This document shows, in pieces, positions 36,760 to 46,870 of a stretch of 64,000 nt of DNA (within the stretch, counting starts at the first letter, position 1; every line of letters starts with the position of its first letter). The notes below the pieces were generated by a model. That model did no database searches, was not told the origin of the DNA, and saw only the letters and a program-made list of their open reading frames with translations. A program made the position numbers and the translations under genes. The stretch comes from Marinobacterium sediminicola (GTDB lineage: Bacteria; Pseudomonadota; Gammaproteobacteria; Pseudomonadales; Balneatricaceae), in the NCBI RefSeq assembly GCF_022343685.1, contig NZ_CP092123.1:3348001-3412000 (forward strand), given 5' to 3'.

Positions 36760-37587
36760 GTGAGCCAACAACCCGTAGTCGCTTTCATCGGTGCCGGCAA
36801 CATGGCCCGCGCCATCATCGGCGGCCTGCTCGAGAACGGTTTTGCTGCGCAGAACATCTGGGCCGCTGAACCCGAGTCTGCCCGCCTGGAAGACCTGGCC
36901 GCACAGGGACTGAACACCACCACCGATAACCGGGAAGCAGTCGCCGCAGCGGACCTGGTGGTGCTGGCCGTCAAGCCGCAAATCATGCAGGCTGTCGCCT
37001 CCGAACTGGCCGATGCGGCTCGGCAGCATCAGCCGCTGTTCGTTTCCATCGCTGCCGGCATCAGCCTCGAGGCGCTGGAGCGCTGGCTGGGCGGGGATGT
37101 CGCGGTTGTGCGCTGCATGCCCAACACCCCGTCACTGGTGCAAACAGGTGCCAGCGGTCTGTTCGCCAATGCACGGGTCAGTGAGCTTCAGCGCGAACAG
37201 GCCACGCAGATCCTGCAAGCCGTGGGCATCGCCCTCTGGGTACAAAGCGAAGCCGAGCTTGATGCCGTCACCGCCGTTTCCGGCTCGGGACCAGCCTACT
37301 ACTTCCTGATGATGGAAGCGATGACGGCCGCTGGCGTCAAGCTGGGCCTGAGTGAGGCCACTGCACGTGACCTGACGCTGCAAACAGCATTGGGGGCCGC
37401 ACGCATGGCCAGCAGCAGCGATGTGGATGCCGCCGAGCTGCGCCGCCGCGTGACGTCGCCCAAGGGCACGACCGAACAGGCCATCAAGACCTTCCAGACC
37501 GAAGGGCTGGAAGCGATCGTGGACAAGGCGATGACCGCCTGCCGCGACCGAGCCGTCGAGATGGCCAACGAGCTGTGTAAAGACTGA
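36760..37587 (+). CDS. proC: Pyrroline-5-carboxylate reductase
   Basis: Last step of proline synthesis, using NAD(P)H. The 275-residue protein has the Rossmann motif VVAFIGAGNMARAIIGGLL at its N-terminus and the C-terminal signature LRRRVTSPKGTTEQAIKTF. The start is GTG at 36760 with AGGAG 7 nt upstream; this gives the usual MSQQP-type beginning. It is 17 bp after yggS and 27 bp before yggT. Confidence 0.97.
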   Translation: MSQQPVVAFIGAGNMARAIIGGLLENGFAAQNIWAAEPESARLEDLAAQGLNTTTDNREAVAAADLVVLAVKPQIMQAVASELADAARQHQPLFVSIAAGISLEALERWLGGDVAVVRCMPNTPSLVQTGASGLFANARVSELQREQATQILQAVGIALWVQSEAELDAVTAVSGSGPAYYFLMMEAMTAAGVKLGLSEATARDLTLQTALGAARMASSSDVDAAELRRRVTSPKGTTEQAIKTFQTEGLEAIVDKAMTACRDRAVEMANELCKD

Positions 37588-37614
37588 CCCTCAACTCGAT
37601 AGACAGGACCGATC

Positions 37615-38178
37615 ATGGGACAGGATCCGATTACCCTTATTGTCAGCCTGGTGGGAGGCATTTTTTCCTTCCTGCTGCTGATGCGCTTTGCCCTGCAGCT
37701 TTCCCAGGCTGATTACTACAACCCCATTTCCCAATCGGTGGTGCGCGTGACGCAGCCGATTGTCAGCCCCTTGCAGCGCATCATTCGCCCACGTGGCCGT
37801 TTTGACCTTGCAACGCTGATCGTCGCCCTCGCGGTCAAGGCGATCGCCATCCTGGTGCTGGTACAATTCTCGCCGCTGTTCGCGTCGGCAGGAGGGTCTA
37901 TCAACCCGTTGCACGTCCTGATCTTCTCGCTGACCGGCGTACTCAACACCCTGCTGACAATCTACTTCTGGGCCACTCTGGGCGCCGTGATCATCAGCTG
38001 GGTCGCCCCGGACAGCTACCATCCGGCTCCCCAGCTGCTGCTGCAGCTGACTGAGCCCCTGTTCGCGCTGGCCCGCAAGGTCATTCCGCCGATCGGCGGC
38101 CTGGATCTGTCGCCCATCCTGATTTTCCTGCTGATCCAGATCGTGCAGAGCTATCTGAAGCCCTTTGTTGTCATCTGA
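37615..38178 (+). CDS. yggT: YggT family membrane protein
   Basis: Integral inner-membrane protein of 187 residues with two YggT repeats, each with two membrane segments: the first around 10-30 and 62-86, the second around 100-125 and 160-185. The conserved Asn-Pro of the repeat appears in YYNPISQSVVRVTQPIVSP. Relatives (YlmG in Gram-positives and chloroplasts) influence cell and nucleoid organisation; a proteobacterial function is not established. Confidence 0.92.
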   Translation: MGQDPITLIVSLVGGIFSFLLLMRFALQLSQADYYNPISQSVVRVTQPIVSPLQRIIRPRGRFDLATLIVALAVKAIAILVLVQFSPLFASAGGSINPLHVLIFSLTGVLNTLLTIYFWATLGAVIISWVAPDSYHPAPQLLLQLTEPLFALARKVIPPIGGLDLSPILIFLLIQIVQSYLKPFVVI

Positions 38179-38179
38179 C

Positions 38180-38476
38180 ATGGCGGGGCCCTACTATAGC
38201 TGGCAGGGAGAAGATCTGATCCTGCGCTGTCACCTGCAGCCCAAGGCGTCCCGCGACGAGATTTCCGGGCTGCACGGAGACAGTGTTAAGATCCGCATCG
38301 CGGCACCACCGATCGAAGGTCGCGCCAACGCGGCGCTGGTCAAGTTTCTGGCCAAGACCTTCGGTGTTGCCAAACGGGATGTCAGTATCATCAGCGGTGA
38401 ACTGGGCCGGGAAAAACGGGTGCGCATCCACGCACCCGCCAAGCTGCCGGACGCGCTCGCCCTTTCAACGAATTAA
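38180..38476 (+). CDS. yggU: DUF167 family protein YggU
   Basis: Small protein of 98 residues of the conserved DUF167/YggU family, seen here by LRCHLQPKASRDEISGLHGD, IRIAAPPIEGRANAALVKFL and IISGELGREKRVRI. Function is unknown. The ATG at 38180 lies one base after the yggT stop; it has no separate ribosome binding site, suggesting coupling to yggT. Confidence 0.93.
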   Translation: MAGPYYSWQGEDLILRCHLQPKASRDEISGLHGDSVKIRIAAPPIEGRANAALVKFLAKTFGVAKRDVSIISGELGREKRVRIHAPAKLPDALALSTN

Positions 38477-38605
38477 AAGGACACCACGTTGTTTACAGCC
38501 AGGTTTCTGATGCTCTGCCGGGTGTTGCACTACGACATGTGATGCTCGAATCGAGGCGCGAGGCGCCACCCAGACTTTCCTGCATCCTGACGAGTGAGAA
38601 CCATC
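38477..38605 (+). promoter_or_regulatory. metX leader with paired segments
   Basis: This 129-bp gap upstream of metX holds several short stems: CTCGA-A-TCGAG and GGCGC-GAG-GCGCC in succession (about 38544-38562), framed by a GGGTG/CACCC pair (about 38519 and 38564). I cannot match it to a known SAM or SAH riboswitch class. It may be a methionine-responsive leader or simply a structured 5' UTR. Confidence 0.3.
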
Positions 38606-39781
38606 ATGCCTGCTGTAATACCCGATGACTGCGTGGGGCTGGTCAGCCCCGAGTGTATCCATTTCGATCACCCGCTCGACCTGAGCTGCGGCCGTACGCT
38701 GCACAGCTGGGATTTGATGATTGAAACCTATGGCGAGCTTAATGCGGATCGCTCCAATGCGATCCTGATCTGCCATGCCCTGTCCGGTCACCACCATGCC
38801 GCCGGTTATCACAGCATGGAAGACCGCAAGCCCGGCTGGTGGGACTCGGCCATCGGCCCCGGCAAGGCTATCGATACCAATCGCTTCTTTGTGGTCAGCC
38901 TCAACAATCTGGGCGGCTGCCATGGCTCTACCGGCCCCATCAGCCTGAATCCGGATACCGGCAAACCCTACGGCCCCGATTTTCCGATCATGACAGTGCA
39001 GGACTGGGTACATAGCCAGGCGCTGCTGGCCGACCATCTGGGCATTGAACAGTGGGCCGCTGTGGTGGGCGGCAGTCTGGGCGGCATGCAGGCTCTGCAA
39101 TGGTCGATCAGCTATCCGGAGCGGCTGCGCCACTGCGTGGTCATCGCCTCGGCCGCCAAGCTCAGCGCCCAGAACATTGCGTTCAACGAAGTGGCTCGCC
39201 AGGCCATCACCAAGGACCCCGAGTTTCACGACGGCCACTACTACGAGCATGACACCGTGCCTCGTACCGGTCTGATGCTGGCACGCATGGTCGGCCACAT
39301 TACCTATCTCTCCGATGACGGCATGCGCGAGAAATTCGGCCGCGAACTCAGGGACGGCAAACTCAGTTTTGACTTCAACCCCCAGTTCGAGGTGGAGTCC
39401 TATCTGCAATATCAGGGTGAGCGCTTTTCCTCTTCCTTTGACGCCAATACTTACCTGCTGATGACCAAGGCGCTGGACTATTTTGATCCGGCCGGAGAAC
39501 AGGGGGACAACCTGGCCGCAGCGCTGGCGCCCGCCCAGTGCAAGTACCTGGTTGCGTCCTTTACCACCGACTGGCGTTTCTCGCCCGAGCGGTCACGGGA
39601 ACTGGTCGATGCCCTGGTAGCGGCCGGCAAACCGGTGAGCTATGCCGAGATCGATGCGCCTCAGGGTCATGATGCCTTCCTGATTCCCATCCCTCGCTAC
39701 ATGGAGGTGTTCAGCAGTTACATGAACCGTATCGCTGATGCCCTGCCCACAGCCAAAGGAGAAACCAACGATGCGCGCTGA
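38606..39781 (+). CDS. metX: Homoserine O-acyltransferase MetX
   Basis: Alpha/beta-hydrolase-fold enzyme activating homoserine for methionine synthesis, 391 residues. Nucleophile elbow [12 protein letters not shown] (Ser near 140s); NLLLICHAL-type start here as [18 protein letters not shown]; acid and His in [13 protein letters not shown] and GHDAFLIP. In pseudomonads the MetX linked to MetW uses succinyl-CoA; acetyl or succinyl donor cannot be decided by eye. The ATG at 38606 follows GTGAGA. It overlaps metW by 11 bp. Confidence 0.95.
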   Translation: MPAVIPDDCVGLVSPECIHFDHPLDLSCGRTLHSWDLMIETYGELNADRSNAILICHALSGHHHAAGYHSMEDRKPGWWDSAIGPGKAIDTNRFFVVSLNNLGGCHGSTGPISLNPDTGKPYGPDFPIMTVQDWVHSQALLADHLGIEQWAAVVGGSLGGMQALQWSISYPERLRHCVVIASAAKLSAQNIAFNEVARQAITKDPEFHDGHYYEHDTVPRTGLMLARMVGHITYLSDDGMREKFGRELRDGKLSFDFNPQFEVESYLQYQGERFSSSFDANTYLLMTKALDYFDPAGEQGDNLAAALAPAQCKYLVASFTTDWRFSPERSRELVDALVAAGKPVSYAEIDAPQGHDAFLIPIPRYMEVFSSYMNRIADALPTAKGETNDAR

Positions 39782-40361
39782 TCTGGAGATCATCAACGAA
39801 TGGATTGCGCCCGGCTCGCGGGTACTCGACCTGGGCTGCGGCGAGGGTGAACTGCTGGCCCACCTGACGCAGGAAAAAGGCGTGAACGGCTATGGCCTTG
39901 AGATCGATCATGACAACCTGACCGCCTGCATCGAGAAGGGCGTCAGCGTCATCGAAAAGGATATCGACGACGGCCTGGCCTCGATCGGCAACGACAGCTT
40001 TGACACCGTGGTGATGACACAGGCCCTGCAAAGCATGCACCGTCCGGACCTGATCGTTGACGAGATGCTGCGCATCGGGCGCGAATGCATCGTCACCTTC
40101 CCCAACTTCGCTCACTGGCGCGCCCGTGGTTATCTGGCGTTCCGTGGCAAGATGCCGGTATCCAAGTTTCTGCCCTATACTTGGTACAACACGCCGAACA
40201 TCCACTTTTGCACCTTCAAGGATTTCGAGCAACTGTGTGTCGACCGCAACATCCAGATTCTGGACCGTACCGTGGTCGACCACCAGCATCGCCACCATTG
40301 GTGGATTAAGCTGTGGCCAAACATGCTCGGCGAAATCGCCATCTACCGTATCACCCGCTAG
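39771..40361 (+). CDS. metW: Methionine biosynthesis protein MetW
   Basis: Methyltransferase-fold protein of 196 residues required with MetX for homoserine acylation in several proteobacteria. SAM-like motif I is [16 protein letters not shown] at about residues 16-31; family segments include [12 protein letters not shown] and [23 protein letters not shown] lies 8 nt upstream of the ATG, inside the end of metX. Confidence 0.95.
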   Translation: MRADLEIINEWIAPGSRVLDLGCGEGELLAHLTQEKGVNGYGLEIDHDNLTACIEKGVSVIEKDIDDGLASIGNDSFDTVVMTQALQSMHRPDLIVDEMLRIGRECIVTFPNFAHWRARGYLAFRGKMPVSKFLPYTWYNTPNIHFCTFKDFEQLCVDRNIQILDRTVVDHQHRHHWWIKLWPNMLGEIAIYRITR

Positions 40362-40389
40362 GACGCCCCGGGAACATAAGGAGGACATC

Positions 40390-40842
40390 ATGCGCTTCTA
40401 CTCTGCCACCCTGAGCCGTTTACTGACCGCTGCGACACTGCTGTTCAGCCCCATCGCCCTGGCTGAACAGGCGGTGTCCGACGGCCGTTATGAAATCCAC
40501 TACAACGCGTTCAACTCCAGCTTTATCACCCCTGAAGTTGCCCAACAGAACGGGCTGATCCGAAGCAAGTACCGTGCGCTGGTCAATGTATCGGTGCTGA
40601 AAATCGAGGAAGACGGCAGCAAGTCTGCTAGCACCGCCGTGGTTTCCGGACAGGCGGCCAACCTGCTGGGGCAGGCGCAACAGCTGGAGTTCAAGAAGAT
40701 TGATGAAGGCAATGCCCTGTATTACATCGGTGGCTTTCGTTTCACCGAGGACGAGCAGCTGAAAATCACGCTCAGTGTGCAGCCGGACCCCAACAAGCCG
40801 GCGTACACCATTGAATTCGACCAACGCTTCTACGTCGACTGA
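40390..40842 (+). CDS. DUF4426 periplasmic protein
   Basis: Exported protein of 150 residues. A Sec signal peptide (hydrophobic core LLTAATLLFSPIALA) is probably cleaved after ALA at about residue 23. The rest matches DUF4426 in layout: YEIHYNAFNSSFITPEVA, then a beta-rich domain ending FDQRFYVD. Function unknown; it lies between metW and rdgB as in Pseudomonas. A strong AAGGAGG site is 6 nt before the ATG. Confidence 0.88.
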   Translation: MRFYSATLSRLLTAATLLFSPIALAEQAVSDGRYEIHYNAFNSSFITPEVAQQNGLIRSKYRALVNVSVLKIEEDGSKSASTAVVSGQAANLLGQAQQLEFKKIDEGNALYYIGGFRFTEDEQLKITLSVQPDPNKPAYTIEFDQRFYVD

Positions 40843-40856
40843 CATAACGGAATCAC

Positions 40857-41465
40857 ATGATAAACAAGATCGTTCTGGCCAGCGGCAATCGCGGCAAACT
40901 GAAAGAGTTCGGTGAAATCTTCGCGCCTTTGCAGATCGAAGTGATGCCCCAGTCGGACTTCGCCGTGCATGACGCTGAGGAAACCGGCCTGAGCTTTGTC
41001 GAAAACGCCATCCTCAAGGCACGTCATGCCGCCCGTATCACCGGCTTGCCGGCACTGGCTGATGACTCCGGACTGGAAGTGGATGCCCTGAATGGCGCGC
41101 CGGGTATTTACTCGGCGCGCTACGCCGGCGAAGGCTGCGGCGATGATGAAAACAACGCCAAACTGTTGCAGGCACTGGCACAGGTGCCGGAAGACAAGCG
41201 CAGCGCACGCTTTCAGTGTGTACTCGTTTTCATGCGCCACGCCGAGGACCCGACCCCGCTGATCTGCCAAGGCAGCTGGGATGGCCGCATTCTGACAGAG
41301 CCGCGTGGACACAACGGCTTTGGTTACGACCCTCTGTTCTATGTACCGGAAACGGGCTGTGCCAGCGCTGAGCTGACCTCTGAGCAGAAACAACAGTACA
41401 GCCACCGCGGCAAGGCGGTACGCCAATTCATCAATGCCATTGGCCCCTGGCTCAAGCACGCATGA
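40857..41465 (+). CDS. rdgB: XTP/dITP diphosphatase
   Basis: House-cleaning pyrophosphatase that hydrolyses dITP, XTP and similar non-canonical purine nucleotides. The 202-residue protein has the N-terminal IVLASGNRGKLKEF, the metal/substrate loop ADDSGLEVDALNGAPGIYS and GHNGFGYDPLFYVPE. Overlaps hemW by 4 bp (ATGA). Confidence 0.96.
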   Translation: MINKIVLASGNRGKLKEFGEIFAPLQIEVMPQSDFAVHDAEETGLSFVENAILKARHAARITGLPALADDSGLEVDALNGAPGIYSARYAGEGCGDDENNAKLLQALAQVPEDKRSARFQCVLVFMRHAEDPTPLICQGSWDGRILTEPRGHNGFGYDPLFYVPETGCASAELTSEQKQQYSHRGKAVRQFINAIGPWLKHA

Positions 41466-42607
41466 GCCAGCTGCCGCCGCTTTCACTCTACGTGCACATC
41501 CCCTGGTGCGTACGCAAGTGCCCCTATTGCGATTTCAACTCTCATGCGGCCCCGGAACAGCTGCCAGAAGCGGTGTATGTAGATACGCTTCTGGATGACC
41601 TGGAAACGGAGCTAGTATTGGCTGAAGGACGCCCACTGGAGTCGATTTTCATCGGTGGTGGAACGCCCAGCCTGTTCAGTGCCAGCGCCATCGACCGGCT
41701 GCTGAAGGGCATTTCCGGCCGTAGCCCTCTGGCAAAAGATATCGAAATTACTCTGGAAGCAAACCCGGGCACCTTTGAACAGGCACGTTTCGAAGCTTAC
41801 CGTGCCGCCGGCATCAACCGCCTGTCCATCGGCGTACAGAGCTTCAATGCCGAACACCTCCAGCGCCTTGGCCGTATTCACAACCCCGATGAAGCCCTGC
41901 ACGCCATTGAAGCAGCCGTTGCACTGTTTCCACGCGTCAATATCGACCTGATGCATGGCCTGCCCAACCAAAGCGTTGACCAGGCACTGGACGACCTGAA
42001 ACAGGCCCTGGCATTCGACCCCGGACACCTGTCCTGGTACCAACTTACCATTGAGCCCAACACCGAGTTCCACGCCCGCCCGCCGCAACTGCCCGTCGAT
42101 GAAGCCCTTTGGGCCATTCAGGAGCAGGGCCAAAGCCTGCTGGACTCAGCAGGATACACCCAGTACGAGATCTCGGCCTATTCCCGTCCGGGCCAACAGG
42201 CGCGCCACAATATCAATTACTGGCAATTCGGTGATTATCTGGGCATCGGCGCCGGCGCCCACGGCAAGATCAGCCATTTGGACCCCAATGGTCAGTTGCA
42301 GATTCACCGTCGCCACAAGCAGCGCCAACCCAAGGGCTATCTTGATCCACAACGTCGTCTCGCCGGTGAAGAGGCCATCATGCCGGAAGACCGCGCCTTC
42401 GAATTCATGCTCAATGCCTTGCGTTTGACTCAGGGTGTATCTTCGGACTTGTTCGAGACGCGAACTGGAGTTAGCCTGTCAAGGATTGAGGCGCTGTTAC
42501 AGCAGGCCCGGCAACGCGAACTCATGGTCAACGACACAAACAAACTGGCACCGACCCCCCTAGGCCGCCTGTTCCTGAATGACCTGCTGGCCCTGTTTCT
42601 GGACTGA
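41462..42607 (+). CDS. hemW: Radical SAM haem chaperone HemW
   Basis: Radical SAM protein of 381 residues; HemW binds haem and is thought to insert it into respiratory proteins, and is often mislabelled as oxygen-independent coproporphyrinogen oxidase. The 4Fe-4S motif is [14 protein letters not shown] (CxxxCxxC, about residues 17-24). The extra Cys found in true HemN just after the cluster motif is replaced here by Phe (CPYCDF), consistent with HemW. SIGVQSFN and the [10 protein letters not shown] region are also typical. Confidence 0.94.
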   Translation: MSQLPPLSLYVHIPWCVRKCPYCDFNSHAAPEQLPEAVYVDTLLDDLETELVLAEGRPLESIFIGGGTPSLFSASAIDRLLKGISGRSPLAKDIEITLEANPGTFEQARFEAYRAAGINRLSIGVQSFNAEHLQRLGRIHNPDEALHAIEAAVALFPRVNIDLMHGLPNQSVDQALDDLKQALAFDPGHLSWYQLTIEPNTEFHARPPQLPVDEALWAIQEQGQSLLDSAGYTQYEISAYSRPGQQARHNINYWQFGDYLGIGAGAHGKISHLDPNGQLQIHRRHKQRQPKGYLDPQRRLAGEEAIMPEDRAFEFMLNALRLTQGVSSDLFETRTGVSLSRIEALLQQARQRELMVNDTNKLAPTPLGRLFLNDLLALFLD

Positions 42608-42672
42608 AGACTGCTTTAATACGCCCGTTATCCGGCATTTATCCTGTCACCTGGTACTGGAAACCTGCGCGC

Positions 42673-44529
42673 ATGACCATCAAACAAAAACTCAGCACAC
42701 TGATCGCACTCATACTGGTCGGCTTTATCGGTATGGGGGTGATCATTTTCAATACCCTGGGGCAATACCGTGAGCTGGTACTGATCAGCGAAACCCTGGC
42801 GCATGTAGAAGGGCGCAAGCAGGACCTGCGACGTTATGAGAAGGACTTTCTGGCACGCCTGGATGACAGCTATCTTGGGCGTTTCCAAAACACCTACACG
42901 GAGTTCAAGACCGAGCTGGAACAACTGAAAGAGCTGTTGCCCGAACCCGAGCTTCAGGATGAACTCAACACCTTCGACAAACGCATGCAAACCTATGATC
43001 GCTCTTTCGCGGCGGTCAGCGAACTGCGGACCGAAATCGGTCTGGATGAAAAGTCAGGCCTTCGGGGTGCACTGCGAGCGGCCATTCATGGAGTTGAAAC
43101 TGAAATCCGCGCCACCGACAACAGCGAGCTTCTCAGCACCCTGCTGATGCTGCGCCGCCATGAAAAGGACTTCCTGCTGCGACTGGATACCAAATACCTT
43201 GACCGTTTCCTCAAGGAAACCACCCTCTTCGAACAGCAGCTCGACATGTTACTGCTGCCGTCCCAAAGCGCTTCTCTGAAGCCATTATTGGCGCAGTACC
43301 GTGAGCACTTTCAACGCCTGGTCGATGCCTATATCCAGCTGGGACTAACTGAAGATGCAGGCTTGATGGGCCAGATGCGTCAGGCCGTCAAAAGCACGGA
43401 TGAACTTCAGGTCGAATTGGAGGAGCACCTCAACAAACGCATGGACAGTGAACAGCAGCGCTTGATGACTACTGCGCTTATTGCCATGGCTCTGGCCATT
43501 CTGGCCACGGTTATTCCGGCCGTGCTGATGGGCCGCAGCATCCTGCGCCCCATCAACGCACTGGCGGCCACCATGAAACAGGCCAGCGACGAGCACGATC
43601 TGACACTGAGAATCGCCACCGACGGCAAGGATGAAGTCGCACGGATGGCTGAAGACTTCAATCGGATGATGGACAGCTTCCGCGGTCTGATCGCACGTGT
43701 CGCCGGAACCTCGGCTCAGCTGGCCACCGCCGCCGAGCAGCTGTCGGCCACCACGCGGGATACCTCCTCGGGACTGAACCAGCAACAGGCTCAGGTGCTT
43801 CAGGTTGCCGCTGCCGTTCAGGAGATGGAAAGCTCCATGCAGGAAATCGCCGGCAATACCGAAAACACGGCTGCGACTGCATCCCGGGCACAGCAGGATG
43901 CCAGCGAGAGCGCTGCTCGCGTGCGCAGCAACATTGATGCCCTTCAGTTGATGGCCGAGAAAGCCCGCGAGACCGCAGGCGTTGTCGATCAGCTGCGCAG
44001 CGAAAGCGACAGCATCGGCACCATGCTGGATGTGATCAAGGATATTGCCGAGCAGACCAACCTGCTGGCGCTGAATGCGTCCATTGAGGCCGCTCGAGCC
44101 GGCGAGCAGGGACGTGGCTTTGCGGTCGTGGCCGACGAGGTACGCACCCTTGCATCCCGTTCACAGCAGTCCGCTGCCGATATCGAGAAGCGCATCCGCA
44201 GCCTGCAGGAGCAGACTCACAACGTCAGCCGACTGATGCAGGAGAGTGTCAGCAACAGCGAGCAGAGCGCCGCCGAAGCCTCCGCCACTATTGAGGCACT
44301 GGACACCATCACCAGTGGTGCTGCCAGCATCGTCGACATGACGACTCAGGTGGCATCGGCGACCGAAGAACAGGCCTCGGTGGCCGCCGAGATCACCCGT
44401 AATATCGAGCATATCCGCAGCATCATGGCAGTCGCCAACGATCAGGTGGGCCAGAACGCCGATGCCAGCCAGTTGGTCGCGCAGCAGGCAACCGAACTGC
44501 AGACGGCCGTCTCTCGTTTCCGCACCTGA
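42673..44529 (+). CDS. Methyl-accepting chemotaxis protein with HBM-like sensor
   Basis: Transmembrane chemoreceptor of 618 residues: TM1 about 9-29, periplasmic sensor 30-265, TM2 about 266-289, HAMP about 290-342, then the coiled-coil signalling domain with the hairpin tip [20 protein letters not shown]. The sensor is all-helical and about 235 residues, like the helical bimodular (HBM) class that binds TCA intermediates in McpS. It contains an internal duplication (see findings). No other chemotaxis gene is near, so it is an orphan receptor. It ends 6 bp before the convergent HAD gene. Confidence 0.93.
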   Translation: MTIKQKLSTLIALILVGFIGMGVIIFNTLGQYRELVLISETLAHVEGRKQDLRRYEKDFLARLDDSYLGRFQNTYTEFKTELEQLKELLPEPELQDELNTFDKRMQTYDRSFAAVSELRTEIGLDEKSGLRGALRAAIHGVETEIRATDNSELLSTLLMLRRHEKDFLLRLDTKYLDRFLKETTLFEQQLDMLLLPSQSASLKPLLAQYREHFQRLVDAYIQLGLTEDAGLMGQMRQAVKSTDELQVELEEHLNKRMDSEQQRLMTTALIAMALAILATVIPAVLMGRSILRPINALAATMKQASDEHDLTLRIATDGKDEVARMAEDFNRMMDSFRGLIARVAGTSAQLATAAEQLSATTRDTSSGLNQQQAQVLQVAAAVQEMESSMQEIAGNTENTAATASRAQQDASESAARVRSNIDALQLMAEKARETAGVVDQLRSESDSIGTMLDVIKDIAEQTNLLALNASIEAARAGEQGRGFAVVADEVRTLASRSQQSAADIEKRIRSLQEQTHNVSRLMQESVSNSEQSAAEASATIEALDTITSGAASIVDMTTQVASATEEQASVAAEITRNIEHIRSIMAVANDQVGQNADASQLVAQQATELQTAVSRFRT

Positions 44530-44534
44530 GCCGG

Positions 44535-45269
44535 TTAGAGCGTCACTCGGTTCTCACCCTGTGACGCCAGTCGCTGCACCTGCAGCGGAATCTCCGACAG
44601 GCAGCTGACCCGTGCATCGGCACGGGCCGGCTGTGGCCACTGTTGCCCTGGCAGATCCACCCAGATCGTCCACATCCCCACCTCTCGCGCGGCCTGAATG
44701 TCGTTGATGGGATGATCGCCGACATGAAGCACCTGCTCCGGCCGCAAGCCGGTATGGTGCAAGGCCTGGGTAAACATCTGCGGATGCGGTTTGGCATATC
44801 CGACCGTATCGGCGTTGTACTGAAAATCGAACAAATGCCCTATCAGGGTCTGGCCCACATCCGCATTGCCGTTACTCAACGCACCAATGATATATCCGTC
44901 CAGACGAAGCTGCTCCAGCATCGCCTGAGCATGCTCAAACAATTCAACCTGATGCCGAGCCTGCAGGAACACCTCGAAGGCACGCTCTGCCAACAGGATC
45001 GCTTCGGTCGCGTTGTAACCGGCAGCAAGGCAGCCCCGCTCCAGCAGCTTGATACGAATCAGACTCATGCTGTGCGCGATCTCCGGCATCTCCTGCAACA
45101 GCGAACCCCTGAGTGCCGAGCCCTCTGCCAGATCCTCCAGCTGATGGCAGGCCGTAAACAGCGGCGCATTCGCTTCCAGCCATTGCCAGAGCGTTTGATT
45201 GGCCTGATGGATCACCGGATCGACCGCCCAGAGGGTATCGTCCAGGTCGAAGGTCACACACTTAATCAT
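44535..45269 (-). CDS. HAD hydrolase, YigB-like
   Basis: Haloacid-dehalogenase phosphatase of 244 residues. Motif I is VTFDLDDTLWAVDPV at the N-terminus, motif II is IIGALSNGN, and motif IV is VGDHPINDIQAAREVGM. E. coli YigB, in the same position after xerC, is an FMN phosphatase; the same activity is likely but not certain. The ATG at 45269 has GGGAGA 7 nt upstream and overlaps the end of xerC by 8 bp. Confidence 0.9.
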   Translation of the reverse strand: MIKCVTFDLDDTLWAVDPVIHQANQTLWQWLEANAPLFTACHQLEDLAEGSALRGSLLQEMPEIAHSMSLIRIKLLERGCLAAGYNATEAILLAERAFEVFLQARHQVELFEHAQAMLEQLRLDGYIIGALSNGNADVGQTLIGHLFDFQYNADTVGYAKPHPQMFTQALHHTGLRPEQVLHVGDHPINDIQAAREVGMWTIWVDLPGQQWPQPARADARVSCLSEIPLQVQRLASQGENRVTL

Positions 45270-46170
45270 CGCGTTTCTCCCTTGCCCGCGGATGCGCCTG
45301 TTCATAAACCTCCATCAGATGCTGGAAGTCGAGGTGGGTATAGATCTGGGTGGTACTGATATTGGCATGGCCCAACAGCTCCTGCACGGCACGCAGGTCG
45401 CCACTGGACTCCAGCAGATGGCTGGCGAAACTGTGTCTCAGACGGTGAGGATAGACCCGTCCCTGAGTGCCCTGTTCGATGCCGCGCTTTCGCAGCCGCT
45501 GCTCCACCGCTCGAGTCGTGAGCCGATGCCCCTGCTGGCCGACGAAAAGCGCAACTTCATCGGCATGCGCCAGCATCCGGCGCACAGGCAGCCACCGCCG
45601 AATCGCCTCCCGGGCCACTCGGCCAACCGGCAGCTGACGCGTCTTGTTGCCCTTGCCAAGCACGACGATGACTCCCTCGGCCAGGTCCAGATCGCGCAGG
45701 TCCACGCCAACCAGCTCGGATACGCGCAGGCCAGAAGAGTAGATCAGTTCCATGATGGCCCGATCTCGGATATCCAGCGGCTCATCACCCGAAACGTCCA
45801 GCAGAGCACCGACCTGTTCAGTATCCAGTGTCTGTGGCAAGCGCCTGGCGACTTTCGGCGCCTGGACCGACAGCGCCGGATTACGGCTCACCCAACCTTC
45901 GCGGGCCAGAAAACGGTAGAACGTACGCGTCGCCGAGAGCAGTCTCTGAAGACTGCGGCCCGACTGTCCCTGAGCATGCAGGGCTCCGATGGCATAGCGC
46001 AGACCGGTTTCGTCCAGCTCGCTCCAGGGGTGGGTATCCTGACCTATCTCGGCCAGCAGGGTTTCAAGGTCACGCTGATAGTTCTTCAGCGTATGCGGGG
46101 AGAGCTGACGCTCTACCCGCAGGTAGTGCAGAAAGTGCTGCGGCCAATCGGCTTCGGCCGGCGCGGACAT
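45262..46170 (-). CDS. xerC: Tyrosine recombinase XerC
   Basis: Resolves chromosome dimers at dif together with XerD. The 302-residue protein has the N-terminal SAM-like core-binding domain (about 1-90) and the catalytic domain with Arg in SSGLRVSELVG, Lys in GKGNKTRQLPVG, HRLRHSFASHLL, and Tyr in STTQIYTHLDF. The neighbours DUF484 and YigB-like HAD are the conserved context and distinguish XerC from XerD or an integrase. Confidence 0.96.
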   Translation of the reverse strand: MSAPAEADWPQHFLHYLRVERQLSPHTLKNYQRDLETLLAEIGQDTHPWSELDETGLRYAIGALHAQGQSGRSLQRLLSATRTFYRFLAREGWVSRNPALSVQAPKVARRLPQTLDTEQVGALLDVSGDEPLDIRDRAIMELIYSSGLRVSELVGVDLRDLDLAEGVIVVLGKGNKTRQLPVGRVAREAIRRWLPVRRMLAHADEVALFVGQQGHRLTTRAVEQRLRKRGIEQGTQGRVYPHRLRHSFASHLLESSGDLRAVQELLGHANISTTQIYTHLDFQHLMEVYEQAHPRAREKRDD

Positions 46171-46171
46171 T

Positions 46172-46870
46172 TCAGCGCTCCTGTTCCTGCAGGATGCGAC
46201 AAATGACCCGGCTCAACACTTCGCCGACATAGCTCAGGAACAGGGTACCCTGACTGCTCTGGAAGTAGTTCGGATCATGACTGCCAATCGCCAGCAACCC
46301 GAGCGTATCCCCCTTGACCAGAGGCACCACGGCGGCTGACTGCACCTTGACGCTGCGCTCCTGAAACAGGAAGCGGTTCATCGCCTCGGAAAGCTGGCCA
46401 CAGCTGGGCAGATTGGTTTCAATCAGCGGTTGCACCAGCGAATCTTCTGCACGAGCCAGGGTGCGCACGCTGTTGCTGTCCAGCGAGCGTTCACTGAACA
46501 GCAGCAGTACGGTTTCATCGCCGTAGAAGTCACGGCAGAGGCTCTCTTCGATCGCCACCGCCACGTCATCCAGTGTCCAGGCTTCAAGCAGCGCCAGTAC
46601 CATGCGCTTGGTCTTCTCGAACTGAACATCGTTGTGACGGGCCGCATCGATCATGTCGGACAGGTGCCCGTGCAATTGCTGATTACGCTCACGCAACAGT
46701 GAAGTCTGGCGTTCCACCAGCGACACGGCATTACCGCGTTGATGCGGTACATACAGCTTTTCCAGCAGATGGGTGTACTGACTGAAGAAATCAGGGTGCG
46801 CAGCCAGATAGTCGGCGACCAGATCAGCGGTCACTTCCGTTTGTTCCAGTACTTCGCTTGCGTCGTTCAT
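46172..46870 (-). CDS. DUF484 (GAF-like) family protein
   Basis: Protein of 232 residues of the DUF484 family, always found between dapF and xerC. N-terminal helices ([20 protein letters not shown]) are followed by a coiled-coil segment (about 50-80) and a GAF-like domain containing [20 protein letters not shown]. Function unknown. Its start overlaps the dapF stop by 4 bp (ATGA). Confidence 0.93.
   Translation of the reverse strand: MNDASEVLEQTEVTADLVADYLAAHPDFFSQYTHLLEKLYVPHQRGNAVSLVERQTSLLRERNQQLHGHLSDMIDAARHNDVQFEKTKRMVLALLEAWTLDDVAVAIEESLCRDFYGDETVLLLFSERSLDSNSVRTLARAEDSLVQPLIETNLPSCGQLSEAMNRFLFQERSVKVQSAAVVPLVKGDTLGLLAIGSHDPNYFQSSQGTLFLSYVGEVLSRVICRILQEQER

Noticed and set aside
38465..39409. 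314-codon open frame on the minus strand
   Set aside because: Antisense to metX and its leader; shadow frame.
41462..42607. Oxygen-independent coproporphyrinogen III oxidase (HemN)
   Set aside because: Context after rdgB, length of 381 and the residue after the CxxxCxxC motif fit HemW.
45262..46170. XerC considered as an integrase marking a mobile element
   Set aside because: dapF-DUF484-xerC-HAD is the conserved chromosomal context; no attachment site or cargo.
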